A stretch of 64,000 bases of DNA from Actinophytocola gossypii. GTDB lineage: Bacteria > Actinomycetota > Actinomycetes > Mycobacteriales > Pseudonocardiaceae. Of this stretch, positions 7,342 through 15,927 are shown one piece after another. Position 1 is the first letter of the stretch. Every line of letters begins with the position of its first letter. Position numbers and translations under genes: made by a program. The stretch covers positions 32,946 to 96,945 of the forward strand of contig NZ_JAFFZE010000028.1 in the NCBI RefSeq assembly GCF_025165815.1, written 5' to 3'. The notes below the pieces were generated by a model, which worked only from the letters and a program-made list of their open reading frames with translations, was not told the DNA's origin and ran no database searches.

Positions 7342-7377
7342 CAGGGCCTCCCTGCTCATGTGCGCGGGGAGGCCCTG
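7342..7377. terminator. Hairpin terminator between int and tRNA-His
   Basis: A perfect 11-bp stem, CAGGGCCTCCC pairing with GGGAGGCCCTG, around a 14-base loop. It lies downstream of both convergent genes (integrase and tRNA-His) and so can act in both directions. Only short T runs follow, as usual in actinobacteria. Confidence 0.65.
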
Positions 7378-7391
7378 ACCTGTGTGTTCTC

Positions 7392-7467
7392 TGGGGTGAG
7401 TGACGGGACTTGAACCCGCGACATCCTGGACCACAACCAGGTGCTCTACCAGCTGAGCTACACCCAC
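7392..7467 (-). tRNA. tRNA-His (anticodon GTG), integration site of the element
   Basis: Cloverleaf read on the minus strand. Acceptor GTGGGTG pairs with CACTCAC (one G-T pair). D arm is GCTCAGCTGGTAGAGC. The anticodon stem CCTGG/CCAGG encloses TTGTGGT, giving anticodon GTG. The T arm is GCGGGTTCAAGTCCCGT. C73 and the CCA end are encoded (7395-7392), and base 7468 would supply the extra G-1 pairing with C73 typical of tRNA-His. The 3' half faces the integrase, so the attachment core should lie within about 7392-7440. The second att copy would lie left of the window. Confidence 0.95.
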
Positions 7468-7532
7468 CATCGCCACCCAGTCGGGGTGGTCGGGAACATC
7501 CTAACGTGCGGCCCGACGGGGCCCGCAATCGG

Positions 7533-8138
7533 TTACCTGTCGGGCGTGACCAGGGTATCGGCCACTGCCTTGGCCTGCTCGCTCGTCGGCCCGGGCGGCG
7601 CGACGAACGCGGTGCCCCGGTAGTACCGCAGCTCACGGATCGACTCGTGGATGTCGGCCAGCGCTCGGTGGGCAAGGCCCTTGCCCGGCTGCGCGTAGTA
7701 GATCCTCGGGTACCACCGCCGGCACAGCTCCTTGATCGACGACACGTCGATCATCCGGTAGTGCAGGTGCCCGTCCAGCGCGGGCATGTCCCTCGCGATG
7801 AAACCCCGGTCCGTGGCGATCGAGTTGCCGCACAGCGGCGCGGTCCTGGCCTCCGGCACGAACCGGCGCACGTAGTCGAGCACCAGCTTCTCCGCATCGT
7901 CGAGGGTGACCGTCGACGCGCGCACAGCCTCGGTCAGGCCGGAGGCGGCGTGCATGTCGCGCACCACGTCGAGCATCCCGTCCAGCAGGGCGTCCTCGGC
8001 GTGGATGACCACGTCCAGCCCCTCGTCGAGGATGTTCAGCTCCGAGTCGGTCACGAGCACGGCCATCTCGATCAGGGCGTCCTTGGCCAGGTCGAGGCCC
8101 GTCATCTCGCAGTCAATCCAGACCAGGTTGTCCGTCAC
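7533..8138 (-). CDS. orn: Oligoribonuclease
   Basis: 201 residues; GTG start. The DEDDh exonuclease motifs are [11 protein letters not shown] (D9, E11 region), [13 protein letters not shown], and [11 protein letters not shown] with the catalytic His and last Asp. It degrades 2-5 nt RNA and pGpG to mononucleotides in the cytoplasm and is essential in many bacteria. In actinobacteria orn usually lies next to a tRNA-His gene, as here, which supports a core chromosomal locus to the right of the element. Length is normal. Confidence 0.95.
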   Translation of the reverse strand: MTDNLVWIDCEMTGLDLAKDALIEMAVLVTDSELNILDEGLDVVIHAEDALLDGMLDVVRDMHAASGLTEAVRASTVTLDDAEKLVLDYVRRFVPEARTAPLCGNSIATDRGFIARDMPALDGHLHYRMIDVSSIKELCRRWYPRIYYAQPGKGLAHRALADIHESIRELRYYRGTAFVAPPGPTSEQAKAVADTLVTPDR

Positions 8139-8194
8139 CCGACGCAGCTTAGCCCGGGTACGCTTGTTCGATCTCGGAACCGGAGGCGAGGCCG

Positions 8195-9673
8195 ATGGGC
8201 AAGGATGTCGAGCGGACCGAGTTCACGCGCGCGGACCGGCAGCGGTTCCGGCAGAAGGTCCGCCAGTGCCTCGACGTGTTCGCGCAGATGCTGGCCGAGT
8301 CCCGGTTCGACGCCGAGCGCCCGATGTCGGGCCTCGAGGTGGAGCTCAACCTGGTCGACGCGGCCGGCGACCCGGCCATGCGCAACGACGACGTGCTGGC
8401 CGCCATCGCCGACCCGGCCTTCCAGACCGAGCTCGGGCGGTTCAACATCGAGATCAACATGTTGCCCCGAGAACTCGGCCCGGCCGGCCTGGCCGCGTTC
8501 GAGGACAGCGTCCGGGCCAGCCTCAACGCTGCCGACCGCAAGGCCGGGGCGTCCGGGGCGCACATCGTGATGATCGGCATCCTGCCTACTCTGCGGCCCG
8601 AGCACATGGGCGAGCACACGCTCTCCGCCAACCAGCGCTACAAGCTGCTCGACGAGCAGATATTCGCCGCCAGGGGCGAGGACCTGGAGATCAACATCAC
8701 CGGCGAGGAACGGCTGGTCACGCAGGCCGACACGATCGCGCCGGAGAGCGCCTGCACGAGCGTCCAGTTCCACCTCCAGGTCGCGCCGGAGAACTTCGCG
8801 CAGTTCTGGAACGCCAGCCAGATCGTCGCCGGCATCCAGGTCGCGCTCGGGGCGAACTCCCCCTTCCTCTACGGCAAGCAGCTGTGGGCCGAGAGCCGGA
8901 TCGCGTTGTTCGAGCAGAGCACCGACACCCGCTCGGAGGAGCTGAAGGCGCAGGGCGTGCGGCCGAGGGTGTGGTTCGGTGACGGTTGGATCACGTCGAT
9001 CTTCGACCTGTTCGAGGAGAATGTCCGGTACTACTCCGCGCTGCTGCCGCTGTGTGACGACGAGGACCCCGCCGAGGTGCTCGCCCGGGGCGAGACCCCT
9101 CAACTGAGTGAACTTCGGTTGCACAACGGCACGATCTACCGCTGGAACCGCCCGATCTACGACGTCGTGGACGGGCGGCCACACCTTCGGGTGGAGAACC
9201 GTGTCCTGCCGGCGGGCCCGACCGTTGTGGATGTGATGGCCAACGCCGCCCTCTACTTCGGCCTGGTCCGCGCGCTCGTGGACCAGGAGCGTCCGCTGTG
9301 GACGCAGATGAGCTTCTCGGCCGCCGAGGAGAACTTCCACGCCGCCGCCCGCGACGGCATCGGCGCCCGGGTGTACTGGCCGGGCATCGGCGAGGTGCCG
9401 GTGACCGAGCTGGTGCTGCGCCGGCTGCTCCCGCTGGCCCACCAGGGCCTGGACGCCTGGGGGGTCGACGCGGCCGACCGCGACCGCCTGCTCGGCGTCG
9501 TCGAGAAGCGGTGCATCAGCGGCCGCAACGGTGCCGCGTGGCAGGTGGACACCGTGCACGCGCTGGAGGAGACCACCTCGGTGAGCCGGGAGCAGGCGCT
9601 GCGCGAGATGACCCGGCGTTACGCCAGCCACATGCACAGCAACGAGCCGGTGCACACCTGGCCGGGCGTGTGA
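8195..9673 (+). CDS. Glutamate-cysteine ligase family protein (GCS2 type)
   Basis: 492 residues, ATG start with GAGG upstream. The opening [12 protein letters not shown] carries the first metal-binding Glu pair; [12 protein letters not shown] and the later [14 protein letters not shown] and [14 protein letters not shown] match GCS2 ligases. It would form gamma-glutamyl-amine bonds with ATP. Relatives act in glutathione-like or ergothioneine (EgtA) synthesis. No egtB-E genes are nearby, so the substrate is open. It is divergent from orn across 56 bp. Confidence 0.8.
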   Translation: MGKDVERTEFTRADRQRFRQKVRQCLDVFAQMLAESRFDAERPMSGLEVELNLVDAAGDPAMRNDDVLAAIADPAFQTELGRFNIEINMLPRELGPAGLAAFEDSVRASLNAADRKAGASGAHIVMIGILPTLRPEHMGEHTLSANQRYKLLDEQIFAARGEDLEINITGEERLVTQADTIAPESACTSVQFHLQVAPENFAQFWNASQIVAGIQVALGANSPFLYGKQLWAESRIALFEQSTDTRSEELKAQGVRPRVWFGDGWITSIFDLFEENVRYYSALLPLCDDEDPAEVLARGETPQLSELRLHNGTIYRWNRPIYDVVDGRPHLRVENRVLPAGPTVVDVMANAALYFGLVRALVDQERPLWTQMSFSAAEENFHAAARDGIGARVYWPGIGEVPVTELVLRRLLPLAHQGLDAWGVDAADRDRLLGVVEKRCISGRNGAAWQVDTVHALEETTSVSREQALREMTRRYASHMHSNEPVHTWPGV

Positions 9674-9678
9674 GGTGC

Positions 9679-9876
9679 TCAGTCCTCGGCTTTCGCGTCC
9701 AGCATGGCGTCGCGCAGCGCCGCGCGCAGCCGGCCGACGTCCAGCGGGGCCAGCACCGCCGTCTCGCCCGGCGGGGCGACCAGCACGACGCGTCCCTGCC
9801 GGACGAACACCGTGAGATCGCGACGCCGCCCGGCGACGTCCCGACACGTGACCGACCACTCTCTGTGGTTGTTCAC
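9679..9876 (-). CDS. Small conserved hypothetical protein
   Basis: About 65 residues from the GTG at 9876 (NNHREWSVTCRDVAG...). The longer in-frame reading to 9963 adds low-quality sequence. Predicted as beta strands followed by a C-terminal helix (LRAALRDAMLDAKAED). Alternation of charged and hydrophobic residues, VTCRD and LTVFVRQGRVVLVAPPGE, looks like a genuine small soluble domain. Convergent with the ligase, five bases apart. I do not recognise a named family. Confidence 0.55.
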   Translation of the reverse strand: MNNHREWSVTCRDVAGRRRDLTVFVRQGRVVLVAPPGETAVLAPLDVGRLRAALRDAMLDAKAED

Positions 9877-10028
9877 TATCCCATCCTCCGGCCGTTGCCG
9901 ACCTTCACCGCTGAAGCTGCTGAACTCCGCCCGCGCGGGCGCCGTATACCCATTGGACGTCATGATCGCTCAGCTGTGACGGGTGTTCGCCACATTCTCC
10001 GAAATCCACGCATTGTTCGCGAAAGGGC

Positions 10029-11276
10029 ATGATCCGAATGGCCGAACCGCACCGCATCGTGATCGTCGGCACGGGACTCGCCGGCGCCACCGCCGCAGGC
10101 ACCCTGCGCCAACAGGGCTTCACCGGTCAGGTGCTGCTGCTCGGCCAGGACACCCACCGGCCGTACGAGCTCCCGGCGCTGTCCAAGGGCATCCTGCTCG
10201 GCGACACGACCGACCCGGACTGGGTGCACGACGAGTCGTTCTACGCCGACCACGACGTCGACCTGCGACTGTCCACCACGGTCGCCGAGATCCGGCCGGG
10301 CGACCGCGAGGTCGTCGAGGCGGGCGGCGCCGTGCATCCGTACGACCGGCTGCTGCTCGCCACCGGCTCCGCGCCGCGCCGGCTCGACCTGCTGCCCGGC
10401 GCCGGGCTCGCCGGTCTGCGCACGCTGCGCACCCTCGACGACGCCCGGGCGCTGCGCGCCGAGCTGACCGAGGGCCGCCGGGTGGTGATCGTCGGCGCCG
10501 GCTGGATCGGCTGTGAGGTCGCCTCGGCCGCGCGCACGCACGGCGCCGAGGTCACCGTGGTCGACCCGCTGCCGCTGCCCCTGCACCGCGTGCTCGGCGA
10601 CCGGATCGGCGGCGTTTTCCGCGACCTGCACGCCGAGCACGGCGTGGCCTGGCGGCTGGGCGTCGGGGTGAACGCCTTCCTCGGCGAGGGCACGGGCGAG
10701 GGCACGGTCACCGGGGTGGCGCTGGCCGACGGCACCGAGCTGCCGGCCGACGTGGTGGTGGTCGCGGTGGGCGCGGCACCCCGGGTGGAGCTCGCGCACG
10801 CGATGGGGCTCGAGCTGGCCTACCCGGGCGGGGTCGCCGTCGACGAGGGCCTGCGCACCTCGGCCCCGGACGTGTACGCGGCCGGGGACATCGCCGCGCA
10901 GACCCACCCCCGGTACGGCGGCCGGGTGCGGGTCGAGCACTGGGCCAACGCCAAGGACCAGGGCGCGCACGTCGCCGCCAACCTGCTCGGCGCGCACGAG
11001 CCGTACACCGCGAGCCCGTACTTCTTCTCCGACCAGTACGACCTCGGCATGGAGTTCCGCGGCCTGGCCGACCCGACGACCGACGAGCTGGTGGTCCGCG
11101 GCGACCCGGCCGCACGCGAGTTCACCGCGTTCTGGCTGCGCGACGGCGCGGTGCGGGCCGCGATGAACGTCAACATGTGGGACGACGGCGACGCGCTGGC
11201 CGCGCTCGTCGACAGCGGCGCCCGGGTCGACCCGGCGAAGCTCGTTGCCGGCGACCTCGCCGACGTGATGGGGTAG
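10029..11276 (+). CDS. FAD-dependent ferredoxin/rubredoxin reductase-type oxidoreductase
   Basis: 415 residues. Two Rossmann motifs are seen: FAD binding IVIVGTGLAGATAA near residue 10 and NAD(P)H binding VVIVGAGWIGCEVA near 155. The second FAD motif TSAPDVYAAGDIA is near 280. The C-terminal reductase domain contains YFFSDQYDLGMEFRG. This is the class that passes electrons from NAD(P)H to ferredoxin for P450s or dioxygenases. No partner ferredoxin or oxygenase gene is adjacent. The start could also be the ATG at 10038. Confidence 0.9.
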   Translation: MIRMAEPHRIVIVGTGLAGATAAGTLRQQGFTGQVLLLGQDTHRPYELPALSKGILLGDTTDPDWVHDESFYADHDVDLRLSTTVAEIRPGDREVVEAGGAVHPYDRLLLATGSAPRRLDLLPGAGLAGLRTLRTLDDARALRAELTEGRRVVIVGAGWIGCEVASAARTHGAEVTVVDPLPLPLHRVLGDRIGGVFRDLHAEHGVAWRLGVGVNAFLGEGTGEGTVTGVALADGTELPADVVVVAVGAAPRVELAHAMGLELAYPGGVAVDEGLRTSAPDVYAAGDIAAQTHPRYGGRVRVEHWANAKDQGAHVAANLLGAHEPYTASPYFFSDQYDLGMEFRGLADPTTDELVVRGDPAAREFTAFWLRDGAVRAAMNVNMWDDGDALAALVDSGARVDPAKLVAGDLADVMG

Positions 11277-11297
11277 CCCCAGGTGGGAGGGGCGGAC

Positions 11298-12311
11298 GTG
11301 GGCTCGATCGACTCGGTGCTGGTGCGCGCGGAGCTGCTGACCGCGCAGGGCAGGCCGCGCTCGGCCATCGCGATGCTCGTGCCGGTGCTCGAGGAGTTCC
11401 CGGAGCATCCGACGGCCTGGTGCCGGCTGGCCGCCGCGCACCTGGACGCGGGCGAGCCGGGCGAGTCGCTGGCCGCGGCGAAGCGGGCGATCGTACTCGG
11501 CGAGCGGTCGTGGGCGCACCGGCTGGCGAGCCTGGCCCTGGTGGAGCTTGGCCGGCACGACGAGGCCGTGGTGTCGGCCCGCGAGGCGGTGCGCAGGGAC
11601 CAGGAGGACTGGCGGTGTCACGTCGCGCTCGCCGAGGCACTCGGCCACGACTCACCGCGCGCGGCGGTGCGGGCCGCGCGGGCGGCCGTCGACCTGGCGC
11701 CGGCCGAGCCGAGGACGCACGAGGTGCTCGGCGACGCGTCGATGCTCGCGCACGAGTGGAACGCCGCCGAGGACGCCTACCGCGAGTCCCGCGCGCTGGA
11801 CCCCGACAACGAGGACGTGGCCGCCAAGCTGGCCCGGCTCGCCGCCCGCCCGGCGCCGGACCCGAGACGGCCGGCGGCGACGCTGCGGGTGCGGACGAGG
11901 TTCGGGCGGGCGGAGCGGGTGGCGCTGCTGCTCGTGGCGCGCCGGCTCGGCGCGTGGGTGGCGGTCGGTGCGCTGGTCGGGATGGTGGCCGGGCATCCGG
12001 CGCCGAGCCGGGCGCTGGCGTGGTTCGGGCTCGGGGTCGTGGTGTTCGTGGCGCTGCTGGGGTGGCGCGGATGGCTCGGACTGCCGGCGCGGGCGCGGGT
12101 GCCTGCGCGCGAACTGTCCACACGGGAGCCGCTGGTGGCGGTGTCGGTAGGGTTGGTCGCGGTCGCGGTGCTGGCGATGCTCGGGTGGACCCTGTTGGTG
12201 GTACTGGGATTCGGGTCGCTGCCGGTGCTCGCGGTAGCGCTCGGCAGTGGCGTGGTCGCGGCCGGAATCTGTTGGTTCGGACTCTGGCGGATCTGGGCGA
12301 GTAGTCGCTAG
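11298..12311 (+). CDS. Tetratricopeptide-repeat membrane protein
   Basis: 337 residues from the GTG at 11298, which has GGAGGGG six bases upstream; the GTG at 11283 lies on that ribosome binding site. Residues 1-175 form about five TPR-like helical pairs (AIAMLVPVLEEFPEHPTAWCRLAA, DAVVSAREAVRRD, EWNAAEDAYRESRALDP). A basic linker follows, then three or four hydrophobic segments from about residue 210 to the end. The TPR part would face the cytoplasm as a scaffold. No partner is evident. Confidence 0.75.
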   Translation: MGSIDSVLVRAELLTAQGRPRSAIAMLVPVLEEFPEHPTAWCRLAAAHLDAGEPGESLAAAKRAIVLGERSWAHRLASLALVELGRHDEAVVSAREAVRRDQEDWRCHVALAEALGHDSPRAAVRAARAAVDLAPAEPRTHEVLGDASMLAHEWNAAEDAYRESRALDPDNEDVAAKLARLAARPAPDPRRPAATLRVRTRFGRAERVALLLVARRLGAWVAVGALVGMVAGHPAPSRALAWFGLGVVVFVALLGWRGWLGLPARARVPARELSTREPLVAVSVGLVAVAVLAMLGWTLLVVLGFGSLPVLAVALGSGVVAAGICWFGLWRIWASSR

Positions 12312-12347
12312 GGTGCCGCCATCGTTCGGGGTGGAGGGGAAAGACTC

Positions 12348-12953
12348 ATGGTCAGGTTGGGCGGGATCCTCGCGGTCCTGGGGTTGGGTTCGGCGTTGCT
12401 GCACTTCACGTCAGTCCAGTTCAGACTGCTGATGTGGGCGGAGCCGATGCAGCCGGTGCTCGGGCTGGTGCTCGGCGCGGTCGGCGTGGCGATCCTGGTG
12501 ATCAAGTTCGGGGTGATGAAGGAGAAGCCGGCCGCTGGACAGCCGGCCGGGCCGCCGCAGCAGGGCGGTTTCGGGCCGCCGCCAGGGATGCCGCCGGGTG
12601 GGCCGGGACAGCCGCCGTTCGCCGGCGGGCAGCCGATGCCCGGTGCGCCGGGGCAGCCCCAATTCGCCGGGATGCAGCCGCCGCCGGGTGGTCCACAGTT
12701 CGGCGGTGGTCAGGGCTTCGGCGCGGGTGGTCAGCCGCCGGCGGCCGGCGGGCCGGGCGCCGGGGGAGCGGGTTTCGCTCCGGGTGGTCAGCCGCCGTTC
12801 CAGCCGCAGGGCCCCGGTCCGGCCCAGGCGGATCCCGTGCTCGGCCGGCCGCAGTTCGCGCCGCAGACGGCGCCTGCGCCGCAGCAGCCCGCGCCGCCCG
12901 GCGGGGTGCCGCAGTTCCCGCCGGCACCTCAGCAGTTCGGTCCGCGGGGCTGA
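12348..12953 (+). CDS. Small membrane protein with Pro/Gly-rich tail
   Basis: 201 residues. Two transmembrane segments lie at about 3-23 and 36-54 (LGLVLGAVGVAILVIKFGVM). The remaining 140 residues are low-complexity Pro/Gly/Gln (repeats of GGQP, PPGG, FAPQ). GGAGGGG precedes the ATG. Proteins of this kind in actinobacteria are poorly characterised. It may form an operon with the TPR gene 36 bp upstream. No function can be assigned. Confidence 0.7.
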   Translation: MVRLGGILAVLGLGSALLHFTSVQFRLLMWAEPMQPVLGLVLGAVGVAILVIKFGVMKEKPAAGQPAGPPQQGGFGPPPGMPPGGPGQPPFAGGQPMPGAPGQPQFAGMQPPPGGPQFGGGQGFGAGGQPPAAGGPGAGGAGFAPGGQPPFQPQGPGPAQADPVLGRPQFAPQTAPAPQQPAPPGGVPQFPPAPQQFGPRG

Positions 12954-12968
12954 GGCAGACTCGGCTCC

Positions 12969-14129
12969 ATGACGACCTTCGGCGGGTACCAGAACGAGAT
13001 CTACCTCCAGGGCCTCGGCGGCCGACTGCCCCGGTTCACCACCGACGGCACCGCGCTCGAGGCGGCCGCCCGGGAGGCGTTGGAGCCGGGGCCGTTCGGG
13101 TACGTCGCCGGGGGTGCCGGGTCGGACGCGACGGTCCGGGCGAACCGCGAGGCGTTCGACCGGTGGCGGATCGTGCCGAGGATGCTCACCGACGCCACGG
13201 CGCGTGACCTGTCGACCACGGTCCTTGGCACGCGGATGCCGGCGCCGGTGCTGCTCGCGCCGGTCGGTGCCCAGTCGATCGTGCACCAGGACGGGGAGCT
13301 GGCGACCGCGCGGGCCGCGGGTGATCTCGGGGTGCCGATGATCCTGTCCACCGCGGCGTCGCACCCGATCGAGCCGGTGGCGGAGGCCAACGGGGACGGC
13401 CCGCGCTGGTTCCAGTTGTACTGGCCCAACGACAACGACGTGACGGTGAGCATCCTGTCGCGGGCCAAGGCGGCCGGGTTCTCGACGCTGGTGCTGACGC
13501 TGGACACGTGGACGCTGGCCTGGCGGACCACCGATCTCGACCAGGCGTACCTGCCGTTCATCCGCGGCGTCGGCACCGCGATCCCGTTCTCCGACCCGGC
13601 GTTCCGCGCTGGGTTGACGGCGTCGCCGGAGGACGACCCGCAGTCGGCGATCCTGCGGTGGATCCCGATGTTCACCGGTACCGACAAGCGGTGGGACCAG
13701 CTGCCGTTCCTGCGCGAGCACTGGGACGGCCCGATCGTGCTGAAGGGCATCCAGCACGTCGACGACGCGCGCCGGGCGTGCGACGCGGGGATGGACGGCA
13801 TCGTGGTGTCCAACCACGGCGGCCGGCAGGTCGACGGTGCTGTCGCGTCGCTGGACGTGCTGCCGGGGATCGCCGCCGCGGTGGGGGACCGGATGGCGGT
13901 GCTGTTCGACTCCGGCATCCGAACGGGCGCGGACATCGTCAAGGCCCTCGCCCTCGGCGCCGACGCGGTGCTGCTCGGCCGGCCGTTCGTGTACGGGCTC
14001 GGCCTCGCCGGTGAGGAGGGGGTCCGGCACGTGCTGCGCAGTGTCCTGGCCGACCTCGACCTCACGCTCGCCCTCTCCGGCAACCGCTCCCCGGCCGGCC
14101 TCTCCGCCGACTCCCTCTGGCACGCCTGA
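12969..14129 (+). CDS. FMN-dependent alpha-hydroxy-acid oxidase (lactate 2-monooxygenase-like)
   Basis: 386 residues. The TIM-barrel flavoenzyme family is shown by PVLLAPVGAQSIVHQDGELATARAAG, LYWPNDNDVTVSILSRAK, LTLDTWTLAWRTTDLD, the lysine motif PIVLKGIQHVDDA, and the catalytic His/Arg motif SNHGGRQVDGA. FDSGIRTGADIVKALALGADAVLLGRP is the phosphate-binding end. The N terminus GGYQNEIYLQGL is characteristic of the lactate 2-monooxygenase subgroup rather than glycolate oxidase. It would oxidise lactate or a related hydroxy acid. Confidence 0.88.
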   Translation: MTTFGGYQNEIYLQGLGGRLPRFTTDGTALEAAAREALEPGPFGYVAGGAGSDATVRANREAFDRWRIVPRMLTDATARDLSTTVLGTRMPAPVLLAPVGAQSIVHQDGELATARAAGDLGVPMILSTAASHPIEPVAEANGDGPRWFQLYWPNDNDVTVSILSRAKAAGFSTLVLTLDTWTLAWRTTDLDQAYLPFIRGVGTAIPFSDPAFRAGLTASPEDDPQSAILRWIPMFTGTDKRWDQLPFLREHWDGPIVLKGIQHVDDARRACDAGMDGIVVSNHGGRQVDGAVASLDVLPGIAAAVGDRMAVLFDSGIRTGADIVKALALGADAVLLGRPFVYGLGLAGEEGVRHVLRSVLADLDLTLALSGNRSPAGLSADSLWHA

Positions 14130-14133
14130 CCCG

Positions 14134-15789
14134 TTACTTGGCGTCGGCGTAGACGGTTACCGGGGTGGCCTGGAGGGGGAAGAGGACCGGGGTGTCGGGG
14201 AAGACCAGGGCGGTGGCTTCCTCGGCGGAGGCGGTGACCTCCTTGGTGACCTGGGGGGCGAGGTCGGTGGGGCAGTGGACCAGGACCTCGTCGTGCTGGA
14301 AGAAGACCAGGTGGGCCTCGGTGCCGGCGAGGCGGCGGCGGAGGGTGGCCAGGACGGTGAGGGCCCAGTCGGAGGCGCTGGCCTGGACCACGAAGTTCCT
14401 GGTGAAGCGGCCCCAGTCGCGGGCGGCTCGGCGGGAGCGGGACTCGTCGCCGGAACCCATCAGGTCGCGCCACGACTCGCTCGGGGGCGGGGACGTGCGG
14501 CCGAGGCGGGAGCGGACGATCCGACCCTCCTCGCCGGCCCGGGCCGCCTGCTCGACGTACTCGACGGCCTGGGGGAACCGGCGGCGCAGGGTCGCCAGCA
14601 GGGGGCCGGCGCCGCCGGACGTGCCGCCGTACATCGCCGAGAGCATGGCGATCTTCGCGTGCTGGCGGTCGCCGTCGAAGGCCTCCTCGGCCAGGCGGGT
14701 GTAGAGGTCGACGCCCGCCGACACCTCCGCCAGGCCGCGGTCGTCGGACAGCGCGGCCAGCACCCGGGGCTCCAGCTGCGCGGCGTCGGCCACCACCAGC
14801 GACCAGCCGGGGTCGGCCCGGACAGCGGTGCGCAGGGCGCGCGGCAGCTGCAGCGCGGCGCCGCCCCTGGTCGCCCAGCGGCCGGACACCACGCCGCCCA
14901 CCACGTACTCGGGGCGGAACCGGCCGCCGTGCACCCACGAGTCCAGCCACGTCCAGCCGTTCGCCACCCACAGCCGGGCCAGCTCCTTGTAGCGGAGCAG
15001 CGGCGCGACGGCGGGGTGGTCGATCTCCCGCAGCACGTGCGCCCGGCTCGACGGCACGTCGATGCCGGCCCGGCCGAACGCGCGCACCACGCTCGCCGGG
15101 TTGTCCGGGTTCACCTGCCGGTTCTCCGGTGCGCCGACCAGGCCGAACGCCGCCGTGATCTCCTCGGCCAGACCGGCCAGCACCGCCGGGCGGGCACCCG
15201 GTGCCGGGCGCGGACCGAGCAGCTCGGTCAGCAGGTCGCCGTGTACGTCCGCCCGCCAGGGCAGCCCGTGGTGGCGCATCTCGGCGGCGGCCAGTGCTCC
15301 GGCCGACTCGGCGGCCACCAGCAGACGTAATCGGTCGGGACGCGGGGTCTGTTCGATCCGCCGCAGTTGGTCGGCGTACACCCGTGCGGCCGCCTCCAGC
15401 GGGTCGGCGCCGGCCGGCAGCGGCTCCCGCGACGTCTCGAACAGGGTGGGTTGCTCCCCGCGCGCGGCCGGTGGCGGGTCGTCCGGCTCGGCGAGTCCGT
15501 GCAGTCTGGCCCAGGCCGCGGCCAGGTTGCGTGGGCGGCCGGGGGTGCCGGCGTGGGCGAGCAGGATGCCCTCGGCGAGCGCGAGGTCGTGGCAACGGGC
15601 GAGCGGCACACCCGCCGCGAGCAGGTCCGGGTAGAGGGTCTCGGCAGACGGCAGCACCCAGCGCGGCGCGTGCTCGGCCTCGGTGGCGCGGACCCACGCC
15701 GCCAGGTCGGGCACGGCCGTGTCGGCGCCGGCCGGGAGCACCCGCACCCGGCCGGCACCGTCCACCCCCGGCACCACCACGACCTGCAT
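14134..15789 (-). CDS. Family A DNA polymerase ('bifunctional 3'-5' exonuclease/DNA polymerase', actinobacterial type)
   Basis: 551 residues from the ATG at 15789. Polymerase motifs are in the C-terminal half: motif A VVADAAQLEPRVLAAL, motif B RQHAKIAMLSAMYGG and motif C FFQHDEVLVH. There is no 5'-3' exonuclease domain. The N-terminal 200 residues occupy the proofreading-domain position, but I see no clear DEDD motif set, so exonuclease activity is doubtful. This is a second PolA-like enzyme common in actinobacteria, possibly for repair. The frame stays open upstream to 17598, antisense to the acyl-CoA synthetase; I take that as a GC-rich shadow. Confidence 0.85.
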   Translation of the reverse strand: MQVVVVPGVDGAGRVRVLPAGADTAVPDLAAWVRATEAEHAPRWVLPSAETLYPDLLAAGVPLARCHDLALAEGILLAHAGTPGRPRNLAAAWARLHGLAEPDDPPPAARGEQPTLFETSREPLPAGADPLEAAARVYADQLRRIEQTPRPDRLRLLVAAESAGALAAAEMRHHGLPWRADVHGDLLTELLGPRPAPGARPAVLAGLAEEITAAFGLVGAPENRQVNPDNPASVVRAFGRAGIDVPSSRAHVLREIDHPAVAPLLRYKELARLWVANGWTWLDSWVHGGRFRPEYVVGGVVSGRWATRGGAALQLPRALRTAVRADPGWSLVVADAAQLEPRVLAALSDDRGLAEVSAGVDLYTRLAEEAFDGDRQHAKIAMLSAMYGGTSGGAGPLLATLRRRFPQAVEYVEQAARAGEEGRIVRSRLGRTSPPPSESWRDLMGSGDESRSRRAARDWGRFTRNFVVQASASDWALTVLATLRRRLAGTEAHLVFFQHDEVLVHCPTDLAPQVTKEVTASAEEATALVFPDTPVLFPLQATPVTVYADAK

Positions 15790-15800
15790 GGACGTATTGT

Positions 15801-15879
15801 GCGCCGCCCCACCGACAGTTCCGGTTCGCGGGCGCGCCGTCTTGCCGCGTCGCGTGCGCCGGCCCACCGACAGTTCCGG
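15801..15879. repeat. Tandem direct repeats in the divergent polymerase/acyl-CoA synthetase promoter region
   Basis: Two 24-bp units (15801-15824 and 15856-15879) differ at one position and share the core CCACCGACAGTTCCGG. Their starts are 55 bp apart, about five helical turns. They lie between two divergent genes and just upstream of the polymerase start, as expected for paired binding sites of one regulator. No regulator gene is adjacent. Confidence 0.6.
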
Positions 15880-15927
15880 CACGCGGTGCGGTGGACCGTT
15901 AGTTAACTCTCGAGTAGGTTCGGGTGG

